The position numbers and the translations under genes are program-made. Below are positions 1-8,857 of a DNA stretch of 64,000 bases, one piece after another. The notes under the pieces were generated by a model that did not search any database, was not told where the DNA came from, and was given only the letters and a program-made list of their open reading frames with translations. The stretch is from UBA6623 sp965238125 (GTDB lineage: Bacteria > Acidobacteriota > Terriglobia > Bryobacterales > UBA6623), in assembly GCA_965238125.1 (NCBI GenBank), contig OZ250179.1:1984001-2048000 (forward strand), in the 5' to 3' direction. How positions within the stretch are numbered: the stretch's first letter is position 1; each line of letters begins with the position of its first letter.

Positions 1-1149
<1,149 letters not shown>

Positions 1150-1338
1150 GGTGCCTCCATGGGAATTTGGGAATGCCGAAGCGAGTGCGGGGCCGCCGAG
1201 GCGTTTCGCGTGTCGGATTTGGCGACCTTCTTGTTAGCTTAGCTCGGTGGGGCGGCGGGGGGGGAGTGACGGGGGTGGGACGAGGTCGTGGAGAGGCGAT
1301 TCCTATCTCCGTGTACACAATTCAGAACGTAGATACAG

Positions 1339-1483
1339 AGCCCCGAGCGCAAGCGACGGGCCAAGGGCAGGCAGCCGCCACGCGCTTCGGAGCCGTGTCC
1401 CCCCGAACCGTTGCACACTTCGACATAGCCTTCCGCCTGCTCGAAACCGTTGTGGTCTTGGCCCGTCGCTTGCGCTCGGGGCT
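1339..1483. repeat. 27-bp perfect inverted repeat, GC-rich intergenic repeat type
   Basis: Positions 1339-1365 and 1457-1483 are exact reverse complements (core CCCGTCGCTTGCGCTCGGGG in the right arm), separated by 91 bp. The right arm straddles the left boundary of the IS110-type element. The same CCCGTCGCTTGCGCTC core abuts the second IS copy at 55026. Nothing protein-coding is recognisable in the 331 bp between the oxidoreductase start at 1149 and the element. Confidence 0.75.
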
Positions 1484-1505
1484 TCCATGAGAGGTGGGTC
1501 GCTTG

Positions 1506-1899
1506 TCAAGGGCGGTCGTTGGGAGGCGTTGGTCGGTTTGTCGGATCCGGCCCGGGTCCTCATGCCTTGCGGCGCGTTGAGGACCGGGCTTCCATTCGCA
1601 GTGTTATCGGTCTCGTTGTTGACCTCTGCTGGTTGGGGTCCGGTCTTTCGGCGCTGCTCTCTCTGTTGCGGCTTCGACCCATCCTCGAAAGAATCGGCCT
1701 GCCTGCCCAGAGCCCGCAGTCACCGTGACACGATCTCGATTCTCCGCCGCGGCCTCGCTTCGTCCGCCCAATCCCCTACTCCCTTCCTTTCAACAGGAAT
1801 CTTCTTGCCGCCGAGTCCCCGTTAGGGGGCTCGCGGATGTCCTCATCACGTTGCTTCATCCGAAACCGTTGCCGCCGACTGCGCCTCATCGTCCCTGCC
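1506..1899 (-). ncRNA. candidate guide (bridge) RNA region of the IS110/IS1111 element
   Basis: A 394-bp non-coding flank lies between the transposase stop codon and the 3' subterminal repeat, conserved in both copies. It contains a strong hairpin: 1550-1562 pairs with 1578-1589 (one bulged base) around a 15-nt loop. IS110-family elements are known to express structured bridge RNAs from a non-coding end, and in the IS1111 branch this is the flank downstream of the transposase. Placement of an RNA here is inference from position, length and conservation. RNA ends and guide loops are not defined. Confidence 0.35.
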
Positions 1900-3096
1900 T
1901 TATGGGGAAACCGTTTCCGTCAGCCCGTGCAGCGGATCGTAGTTTTCTTGTTTCACCCACAACACATGCATCAGCACCGCCAACTTGCGCGCCACCGCCA
2001 CCACCGCCCGCTTCTTCGCATGTCCTCCGCCGCGCGCCGCCAAACCCAAACCCCAGCGCCTGAGCGTGGAGTCGGTCCCGAACGGCCCCAGCACCCAGTG
2101 CGCGCACTGAATCAACGTCCGCCGCAGCAGCGGATCTCCCGATTTCGTCACGCCCAGCCGCAGTGACCGCTCGCCCGATTGGCGTTGCTTGGGACGCAGC
2201 CCCACCAGCGCGCCGACCTGCCGCGAACGCTTCACGCGGCCCGGGTCGTTGTCGAGCGCCAACACGAACGTCAACGCCGTCAGCGGCCCCACCCCTCCGA
2301 TCGTTCGCAGCCGCTCGACCGCTGCGTATTGCTTGCCCAACGCGACGATTTGTTTGTCATATTCGCGGATCGTCGCGCCGAGGCTTTCGATTTGTGTCGC
2401 CACCCCCAACAACGCCGCGTGCAACACCTCGGGGCAGGCCTCCCGGACGCGCTCGACCCATTGGTTCTGGGCGCATTGGCCCAAGCGGATGCCGTGCGAC
2501 TTCGCCATGCCGCGCAAACTCCCTTTCAATTTCGTGCGGCACTCGAGCACGGCCTCGCGCGCCCGCAACAACGTGCGTTGTTGTTCGGTCTCGAGCTTGC
2601 GCGGCGCGACGGGATTCAACAGGGCCGGGTTGGTGCGTCCCAGCTCGGCCAACCAATAGGCGTCGTTGCGGTCGTTTTTCGAGTCGGATTGGCTGATTAA
2701 ACGCAATTGCCGCGCGTCGGCGACGAGCACGTCGTGGGCGAGGGCGGCCAGGCGGCGGCGAATCCAGTTGCTGTGGCTGCCGGTTTCGATCACAATGCGC
2801 AGCCGCGGCCAACGGCGGAACCAGCGATCCAAGACCTCCGGGCGGGTGGGGACTTGGCATTCCTCGAGGCTTTCGCCGGCGAGGTCGGTGAGCCGTACGA
2901 AGCAACGTTTGTCGCCGATGTCGACGCCGGCGACGGCGCAAATTTCGTTGTCTTTTTGCATCTGGATGCGTTGTTGCGCCAACTGTTGTTCGAGCTGGGT
3001 GAGTTGGCGGGTCTTCGCTTGTGAGCTGTCGGCTTTCTTGGTTTGGTGTTTGTCGGTTTGGTTCTTGTCGGTCTGTTGTTTGCTATTCTTCTTCAT
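1900..3096 (-). CDS. IS110/IS1111 family transposase (DEDD), copy 1
   Basis: 398 residues. The N-terminal DEDD (RuvC-like) domain begins near VAGVDIGDKRCFVRL, with the first acidic residue in GVDIGD and later SKNDRNDAYWLAELG supplying further acidic residues. The C-terminal transposase_20 domain carries TIGGVGPLTALTFV and LVGLRPKQRQSGERSLRLG, including the conserved Ser region of IS110 enzymes. Start chosen at ATG 3096 because GGAGG lies about 9 nt upstream; the frame stays open to 3270, but that extension reads through the IS end and is rejected. The N-terminal 60 residues are Lys/Gln-rich and probably a coiled or disordered tail. Compared with the copy at 55464-56660 I see only two substitutions (Val/Ala and Gln/Arg), so both copies look recently active. 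The enzyme catalyses site-specific insertion and excision with its element's RNA guide. Confidence 0.93.
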   Translation of the reverse strand: MKKNSKQQTDKNQTDKHQTKKADSSQAKTRQLTQLEQQLAQQRIQMQKDNEICAVAGVDIGDKRCFVRLTDLAGESLEECQVPTRPEVLDRWFRRWPRLRIVIETGSHSNWIRRRLAALAHDVLVADARQLRLISQSDSKNDRNDAYWLAELGRTNPALLNPVAPRKLETEQQRTLLRAREAVLECRTKLKGSLRGMAKSHGIRLGQCAQNQWVERVREACPEVLHAALLGVATQIESLGATIREYDKQIVALGKQYAAVERLRTIGGVGPLTALTFVLALDNDPGRVKRSRQVGALVGLRPKQRQSGERSLRLGVTKSGDPLLRRTLIQCAHWVLGPFGTDSTLRRWGLGLAARGGGHAKKRAVVAVARKLAVLMHVLWVKQENYDPLHGLTETVSP

Positions 3097-3392
3097 GGCT
3101 GGTCGCCTCCTTTTCAAAAATCCATTGCACCTCCCTTGTGGAGAAGTGCGCTGCTGCCGGTAGCCTACCGCTTCCCGGCTCCAAGCGACCAGCCTCTCAT
3201 CCCATCTCTGTATCCACGGTGGGAATCGTGTACGTCGGCGCAAGAACAGTAGGGCGCACGAGTCTTTCACAGCCCCTCACGCGCACGGCTCGGCCTGGGT
3301 GGCGGCGGGCTTGGCGAGTTGGCGTGAGGGGTCGTGGGGGCGTACACTAGGCGAAGGCGTGGATGCGCCGATTGAGGGAGGTTTCGATTCCC

Positions 3393-4685
3393 ATGGCGAA
3401 GTTTTCTTCCGTGACCCGACGGGGTTTTCTCAAACAAACGGCCGGCGCGGCCGCGGCGCCGTTGATTGTTCCCGGCGCGGCGCTGGGGCTGGGAGGCGCG
3501 GTGCCGCCTTCCGATCGCATTACATTGGCGGGGATCGGCATGGGCCAACGGAATCGCAATAACCTGCGCAAATTTCTCGAAGAAAAAGACGTCCAGGTCG
3601 TGGCGAACTGTGACTGCTTCGCCGATCGGCGGGAGTTGTCCAAGCAGATGGTCGACAAGGAGTACGGCAATACAGATTGCGCCTCCTATCGCTTCCACGA
3701 AGAAGTCCTCGACCGCTCCGACATCGACGCGGTGCTGATCGGGACCGGCGACCGCTGGCACGCGTTGATGAGCATGTTGGCCGCCCGCGCGGACAAGGAC
3801 GTCTATTGCGAAAAACCTTTTTCGATGACGATCGGCGAAGGCCGAGCGCTGGTGGAGACGACAAAACGCTACGGAACCATCTGGCAGTGCGGTACGCAGC
3901 GCAAGTCGAACCCGGGTTATAAGTTCTTGGTCGACGTGGTGCAAAGCGGGCGGGTCGGAAAAGTCCACACCGTGACCACATCGTTCGGGCCGGACGCCGG
4001 TTGGCTCGCCACGGCGCGGCCGAAACCGCGGCCGGCTCCGGATCCGAATGTTTTCGATTACGACCGGTGGCTGGGACCGGCCCCCTGGGCGCCTTATGCG
4101 GAAGACCGCGTGCGGCTCTGGCGGCTGAACTGGGACACGGGCGCGGGCGCGATCGCGGACATGGGGGCGCACTATCTGGAAACCGCGCAGTGGGCGCTGG
4201 GCGACCAATTCACCGGGCCGACGGAGTTCGAGGGCGAGGGTGTTTTCCGCGACGATGGCGGGTTGAACAACATCCCGTACTTTTACCAGGTGCGGGCGCG
4301 CTATTCCGATGGGGTGCGGCTCTACATGGATTCCAATACCAAGGGGCTGCGCATCAGCGGAGACAAGGGTTGGATACGGCTTTCGGACCTGGGAGGCATA
4401 ACGGCGACTCCGGACTCGGTGCTCGAAGGCTTGGAATTGCCCAACGCACACTGGCAGATTCAGACGCCGCACATCCGCAATTTCCTTGACTCGATGCGGT
4501 CGCGCGAGTTGACGGCCTCGCATCCGGAGATATCGCAGAGGGTGCATTCGATCGTTCACTGCGGTAATCTTGCGCTGCGATTGGGACGCAAGCTGCATTG
4601 GGACCCGAAAGCCGAGCGCTTTGAGAACGACGAGGAAGCCAACCGCATGATCCACCGCACGATGCGGGCGCCTTGGCGGGTGTGA
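3393..4685 (+). CDS. Gfo/Idh/MocA family oxidoreductase, Tat-exported
   Basis: 430 residues from ATG 3393, preceded by AGGGAGG 11 nt upstream; an in-frame ATG at 3363 is less likely because it puts the leader further in. The leader has a twin-arginine motif (VTRRGFLKQTAGAAAAP), so the protein should be exported folded. The Rossmann half starts at RITLAGIGMGQRNRNN and carries DVYCEKPFSMTIGEG, the EKP signature of the family, with TGDRWHALMSM just before. The C-terminal half includes GAIADMGAHYLETAQWALG, the usual helix with the substrate-pocket DxGxH. The family acts on sugars and cyclitols with NAD(P); no substrate can be assigned. It is followed after 65 bp by the HEAT-like gene at 4751 on the same strand, so the two may be co-transcribed. 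It is a paralogue, not a duplicate, of the gene at 1-1149. Confidence 0.92.
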   Translation: MAKFSSVTRRGFLKQTAGAAAAPLIVPGAALGLGGAVPPSDRITLAGIGMGQRNRNNLRKFLEEKDVQVVANCDCFADRRELSKQMVDKEYGNTDCASYRFHEEVLDRSDIDAVLIGTGDRWHALMSMLAARADKDVYCEKPFSMTIGEGRALVETTKRYGTIWQCGTQRKSNPGYKFLVDVVQSGRVGKVHTVTTSFGPDAGWLATARPKPRPAPDPNVFDYDRWLGPAPWAPYAEDRVRLWRLNWDTGAGAIADMGAHYLETAQWALGDQFTGPTEFEGEGVFRDDGGLNNIPYFYQVRARYSDGVRLYMDSNTKGLRISGDKGWIRLSDLGGITATPDSVLEGLELPNAHWQIQTPHIRNFLDSMRSRELTASHPEISQRVHSIVHCGNLALRLGRKLHWDPKAERFENDEEANRMIHRTMRAPWRV

Positions 4686-4750
4686 CGGGACGAGAGCGAC
4701 ACAGAGCGAGGAAATCGAACAGCACGTTAGCGGAAAACGAGGAATCAACG

Positions 4751-5542
4751 ATGGCAGAGCGAAATGAACGGATCGGTCGGATGAAGGCGAGCGGTGTGGC
4801 CGCGGCGGCGGCAAGCCCGGAGCTTGCCGACCCGACTCCGATGGAAATCAGCAAGACGGTGAGTGCGGTGCGGGGGTACGACTACGGGCGTTCGACGGTC
4901 CCTTGGTTTGAACTGGATCAATTGATCAAACGTTCCCACGAGAGGCCGGAAGCGAGAGCGCGGATCGAGCAGGAGCTGGCGCGGCTTCTTGATTCCGGGG
5001 TTACACTCGCCTGCAAGCAAGAGATCTGCCGGCGGCTTTGGATTTTCGGCGGCGACACGTCGTTGCCAAGTTTGGAAAAAATGCTGGCCGACAGTGATCC
5101 GCATACCGCCGAGGCGGCTTGCTATGCGATTGCGAGCCGGCCGTCGGAGGCTGCTGACCAGGCGCTGCGCAAGGCGCTTGGACGCCGCGAGGACGGTGGT
5201 CTGGCTGCCGTGGCTACGCTGCTGGGGGATCGACGCGTGGCCGACGCGGCGGGACGCCTGACGGGTTTAGCGAAACGAGGGGACGGGGAGGTCGCTTCGG
5301 CGGCCATCGCGGCGCTGGGGAAAATTGCGTCGCCCAAGGCGAGAGAGGCGTTGAGTCATCTTCACGGGGAGGGAGGCGACAAGGGGCGCGAGGCCTCGCA
5401 CGCTTTGTTGGAAAGCGGCCGCGAATTGCTGGCCAAGGGGCAGGAGTCGGCGGCGAAGGCGGTGCTGGGGCCGCTTACGGCGGAGAGTGAGCCGGCGCAG
5501 GTCCGGCGGGGTGCGAAGCTGGCGCTGGCGGAGGCGGGGTAG
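4751..5542 (+). CDS. HEAT-repeat-like protein
   Basis: 263 residues from ATG 4751 (AGGA about 8 nt upstream); the frame is open further 5' to 4673, but that would overlap the preceding gene without a better ribosome site. No signal peptide or membrane segment is seen, so it is probably cytoplasmic. From about residue 75 the sequence consists of helical pairs with the HEAT/PBS-lyase pattern, for example GGDTSLPSLEKMLADSDP, TAEAACYAIASRP and VASAAIAALGKIASPKAREA, alternating with Gly/Asp turns. Such solenoids act as protein-binding scaffolds; the partner is unknown. It follows the oxidoreductase at 3393 closely, which suggests but does not prove a shared transcript. The first 60 residues are not recognised. 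Confidence 0.75.
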   Translation: MAERNERIGRMKASGVAAAAASPELADPTPMEISKTVSAVRGYDYGRSTVPWFELDQLIKRSHERPEARARIEQELARLLDSGVTLACKQEICRRLWIFGGDTSLPSLEKMLADSDPHTAEAACYAIASRPSEAADQALRKALGRREDGGLAAVATLLGDRRVADAAGRLTGLAKRGDGEVASAAIAALGKIASPKAREALSHLHGEGGDKGREASHALLESGRELLAKGQESAAKAVLGPLTAESEPAQVRRGAKLALAEAG

Positions 5543-5958
5543 TTTTCGAGGTTCGGTTTTTGGCGGGGTGGACCTTCCAGTCGTCCTTCCGTTCTTGACA
5601 TCCAGCACGCCGTCGGTTTTGGGGTGCCGAGACCGAGGCAAGTAAGCACGCTAAGGAACGTCGAGTGTCAATTGTCGTCGGCTGTGAAAGGTGAACCGTT
5701 CAGGTTGGCGGGGTGGCATCGAACGGTTGTTCCTACGCCCCATCCGGGGCTTATTTTTTTTTGTGGTGGGACCCCGGGTTCCGCTTCGCTTCACCCGGGG
5801 CTACTATCCGTGCCCCCGTCCGGGGGCAGGGACCGAGGTCCCCGAAGACATCCGGCCATAAAGCGATCAACCGCCGGGGCTGGAACGAGACCCAGGGGAG
5901 GTGGTTTTAGAGCCACCACTTTTGTTGCTTCCGAGGTACGGCATCGGATACCGCTTCC
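5543..5958. other. intergenic region with REP-like palindromes
   Basis: No gene is recognisable. Around 5735-5835 there is a run of nested GC palindromes (GCCCCATCCGGGGC, then CCCCGGGTTCC/CACCCGGGG, then GCCCCCGTCCGGGGGC) of the REP type. A diverged relative lies at about 33145-33235. Because the genes on both sides converge here, the palindromes may also work as a transcription stop, but no T-tract typical of a terminator follows them on the + strand. Confidence 0.6.
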
Positions 5959-8541
5959 TTACGGTCGCGGCTCGGTTTGGGTTCTTTTCGCCGTTACGAC
6001 AAAACGGACGTCTCGGCCCGTCGGGATGACCAAACGGCCGGCGCTCTCTTCGATTGACGATGTGATCGTTACGGCTTCATCTTTTTCCAGCAGCAGCCAG
6101 GTCGGTTGATCGACCCGCGGCAAGTGGAACTCGCGCCGAATGCCGTCTTTCTTGTCGGTGGCGGTGATTCGTTCGTAGACTTCCACGCCGCCGATTTCAT
6201 AGTGGAATTCGGGATGCCCATCCACAAGACGATAGCCGCGAAAACGGGTTGCCGGCAGACTTTCGAGCAATCCGACGCGCAAGGGGCTCTCAACGGTGCG
6301 GTAAAAGATGTCGCCGATCAGGTCGGGGGTTCGGGTGCGTTGGGTCGCCGGGTCGCGCTTTTCGGTGAGGGTTCCGGTCGTGTCCAAGAAGCCCCCCAGC
6401 CAGGCGTAGCGCAGGCGGCTTTCCCCGGCGTCGAAGCAATAGGACACTCCGCCGGGCAGGCCGACGGCGATCGCGGCCGGGGTAGCTTCGGGCATATACC
6501 AGCGAACGACGATGGGGTCGTCCTTGGGGACGAGCAGGGACTCGCGGTCGGGTTCACCGGGGCCTCCGGCGAGACCTTCGGGCAGGGGCATCTTGTCGCC
6601 TTGCGAAAACGCGGCCCACAGCGCGCCGATCGTCCGCTCGGTTTCAGCGGGCGCGGTCGAGGTGAAATAGTTGGGCATCGAGGTGCCGGAGAGGATGCGA
6701 GCCGGGTCGCGCATCCAACGGCGGAACCAATTGGCTCGCAGGCGGCGGCCGGCGTGGGTGAGATCGGGGCCGTCTTCGCCCAACGGATCGTGTCCCTGAA
6801 AGCCGTGACAGCCGACGCAACCCATGCCGTCGCGGGCGGCGTCGGTTCCCAGAAAACCGACCCCGCGCGCGGCCTCTGTGGAAAGGGCGGTTTCGGCCGG
6901 CGGAATGTCGGCGGCGGTTTTGGGGGCAAGGCCGGAAGCTTTCGCCAGAGCCGCGACGAGGAGCTTGGCTACAGCGGCAACGTAGCGCGGCATGCGAAGT
7001 TGGCCGCGGCGCCGGCTCTCGGCCGAGCCGTCGAGCACCGAGGCAAGCCATGACGGCGTCAGCTTCGCGCCGGCCTCGGTGAGCGTGGGGGCGGTTTCGG
7101 CCAGCGGCGCGGTGGGACCGGCGTGGTTGGTTTGATGACACGTCACACAGCCGAGTTGCCGCATGCGACGGGGAAGATCATAGACCGGTGCGGGACTGAT
7201 ATCGGGGTGCTCGCCGAAAGCGACGACAAAGGCGTTGAGAGCGTGGCGCTCGTCTTCTTCGAGGGAATAGATCGGGACGCCGGTCGGGTCCTCGGCGAGG
7301 CAGCCGTTATCGGGGGAAAGCCGAGCGAGTTCCGGCGCGATGTGCTCATTCGCGGGGGACGTCTCACCGTCTAGGGAGTGACAAGAGAGGCAGCCGCCGG
7401 ATTGGACGACGGCGCGGCCGCGGTTCGCGTCGCCTTTTTCGACGGGTTGTTCGAAAGCCGGGTTCCTGGATCGAGTGAGCAGGGTGGCGAGGTTGTAGGC
7501 TTCTTCGTCGGTCAGCGTCGACGACGGCATGCGGCCGGAGGGATCAAAGCGCGCGGGGTCGAGCAAGTAGGCCTTCAGAGCCGCGACCGACATTTTCGAA
7601 CCCATCCCGGTGAGGGCTTGCGCGGGGTCGTGTTGCGGGTTTTCGTGGCAGGCCGCGCAACCGAGCGTCGCGAAAAGCTGCCGCCCGCGGTAGGGACCCG
7701 CTTCCTTGGACATGCGTTGAAATTCGAAGTCGCCCCCTTGGCTGAGGGATGCGAAATAGGCCGCCGCGTCTCGACTTTGCTTGGGCGTGAGTTGGCGGGG
7801 CATCGACGAGCGGGGGCGGAAGGCGCGCGGGTTTTCGATCCAATGGGCGAGCCAAGGTGTCGCGACGCGGCTGGCGATGGCGGTCAAGTCAGGCCCGGGG
7901 CGGCCGTGTAGCGACTTGGATTCGGTGCGGTGGCAATTGACGCAGCCGTAGTCTTCGGCGAGTTGCCGGCCTTTCTCGATGAGGCGGTCTTGAGCCGTGG
8001 GACCGGCGGCGGGGTCGTGGGACCAGCGCTCGGGCGGAATCGGCTCCCAGTCGAAATGGGCGGCTTTCCAGCGGATCTGAAGACGGGCAGGGCCGATGGC
8101 GCGGCGATAGGCGATTCGGACGGCAACTCGGCCGCTTTCGATTCGAACCGGTTCGTCGCCCATGGGTTTGTCGTCGATGAAGACTCGAGCCCCGGCGCGA
8201 TCGAAGGTGTAATCGGCCGTGCGGAGGACGAGCAGAAAGCCGGCCCATTCGGATTCGAAAGAGGCGGCGAGAGAGGGGTGCGGGGATTCAGCGGGATCGA
8301 GGTAGAAATTCGGCGTGGGGGTTATGAGGCGGACTTGGTGTCGGGTGTCACGGGCGGTGAGCACCAAGCCGGGTTGACGGTCGGCCGGGCCGGCGTGGGA
8401 ATGCGTAGTGGCTCCGGGGCGCTGCGCCGGTGCGAAGGAAGGGCCCGCCCAAAGCGCGGCCACGAGGACGAGAGCGGCGGCCTCAGGTCGGCGACGGCTT
8501 GGTCGTTCGGCGTTCTTACTCGCGATGGCGAACTTGGCCAC
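5959..8541 (-). CDS. multihaem c-type cytochrome with PA14-like N-terminal domain
   Basis: 860 residues from GTG 8541 (GGAAAGGG just upstream). The frame is open to 8952, but only this start places a signal peptide (EAAALVLVAALWAGPSFA) at the N-terminus. Five CxxCH haem sites are visible: CVNCH near residue 199, CAACH near 296, CLSCH near 384, CVTCH near 466 and CVGCH near 576, each with Met-containing loops such as SSMPRQL and GTSMPNYF that can supply axial ligands. The first 150 residues resemble a PA14-like beta domain (FIDDKPMGDEP), often sugar-binding. The C-terminal 250 residues form a beta-rich region without haem motifs. A periplasmic electron-transfer role is expected. It is transcribed divergently from the sorbosone-dehydrogenase-like gene at 8858, a plausible redox partner. 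The substrate is unknown. Confidence 0.85.
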   Translation of the reverse strand: MAKFAIASKNAERPSRRRPEAAALVLVAALWAGPSFAPAQRPGATTHSHAGPADRQPGLVLTARDTRHQVRLITPTPNFYLDPAESPHPSLAASFESEWAGFLLVLRTADYTFDRAGARVFIDDKPMGDEPVRIESGRVAVRIAYRRAIGPARLQIRWKAAHFDWEPIPPERWSHDPAAGPTAQDRLIEKGRQLAEDYGCVNCHRTESKSLHGRPGPDLTAIASRVATPWLAHWIENPRAFRPRSSMPRQLTPKQSRDAAAYFASLSQGGDFEFQRMSKEAGPYRGRQLFATLGCAACHENPQHDPAQALTGMGSKMSVAALKAYLLDPARFDPSGRMPSSTLTDEEAYNLATLLTRSRNPAFEQPVEKGDANRGRAVVQSGGCLSCHSLDGETSPANEHIAPELARLSPDNGCLAEDPTGVPIYSLEEDERHALNAFVVAFGEHPDISPAPVYDLPRRMRQLGCVTCHQTNHAGPTAPLAETAPTLTEAGAKLTPSWLASVLDGSAESRRRGQLRMPRYVAAVAKLLVAALAKASGLAPKTAADIPPAETALSTEAARGVGFLGTDAARDGMGCVGCHGFQGHDPLGEDGPDLTHAGRRLRANWFRRWMRDPARILSGTSMPNYFTSTAPAETERTIGALWAAFSQGDKMPLPEGLAGGPGEPDRESLLVPKDDPIVVRWYMPEATPAAIAVGLPGGVSYCFDAGESRLRYAWLGGFLDTTGTLTEKRDPATQRTRTPDLIGDIFYRTVESPLRVGLLESLPATRFRGYRLVDGHPEFHYEIGGVEVYERITATDKKDGIRREFHLPRVDQPTWLLLEKDEAVTITSSIEESAGRLVIPTGRDVRFVVTAKRTQTEPRP

Positions 8542-8683
8542 GCTGCCCTTTCCAATTCGATCGCCTATTGTATCGTTCCGGGCGAACAGCGGGGTGCGGG
8601 CATGCGGTAGGCGCGGTGGGTGCGCGACATAAGTATGGAAGCATAGGCGCCGCGACAGAGGCGGCGACGGCAGGGTCGAACAT

Positions 8684-8714
8684 TTGACATTGCCTTTGGG
8701 AAACGTCGTATGCT
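8684..8714 (+). promoter_or_regulatory. candidate sigma-70-type promoter for the gene at 8858
   Basis: TTGACA at 8684-8689 and TATGCT at 8709-8714 are separated by 19 bp (18 bp to the overlapping GTATGC). They lie in the 316-bp divergent region between the cytochrome (start 8541, minus) and the propeller gene (start 8858, plus). This would give a leader of roughly 135 nt. The spacer is longer than the ideal 17, so support is moderate. No other feature is seen in this divergent region. Confidence 0.35.
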
Positions 8715-8857
8715 CGGTGCGGGAAGGTTTGTGGGACCGCTTTGATTCTCCCGGGGTGAAGACACAAAGAATGCGCGCCATGCTGACTGATCGAAGTACT
8801 GCACGACGCGGACCGGGGGATCCTTCAAGTCGCGGCCGCTGCGGTCGGTGTCGTCTG

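Larger units (their letters stand above)
1481..3215 (-). mobile_element. IS110/IS1111-type insertion sequence, copy 1
   Basis: A block of about 1.73 kb that recurs almost base for base at 55045-56779 (constant offset 53564, only a few substitutions seen). It holds one DEDD transposase gene, about 120 bp before the gene and about 415 bp after it. Subterminal inverted repeats of 19 bp with two mismatches lie at 1487-1505 (ATGAGAGGTGGGTCGCTTG) and 3182-3200 (reverse complement ATGAGAGGCTGGTCGCTTG). Such subterminal repeats are characteristic of the IS1111 branch. The exact ends are inferred from where the two copies stop matching. Confidence 0.85.

Noticed and set aside
3097..3270. 58-codon N-terminal extension of the first IS110 transposase
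   Set aside because: It reads through the IS end into the flank and is absent from the second copy, where the ribosome site sits before ATG 56660.
3267..4814. 515-codon minus-strand frame opposite the oxidoreductase
   Set aside because: Shadow of the GC-rich coding strand; the plus-strand protein has a Tat leader and full family motifs.
5735..5835. Possible CRISPR-like array
   Set aside because: Palindromes differ in sequence and spacing; there are no regular direct repeats or cas genes.
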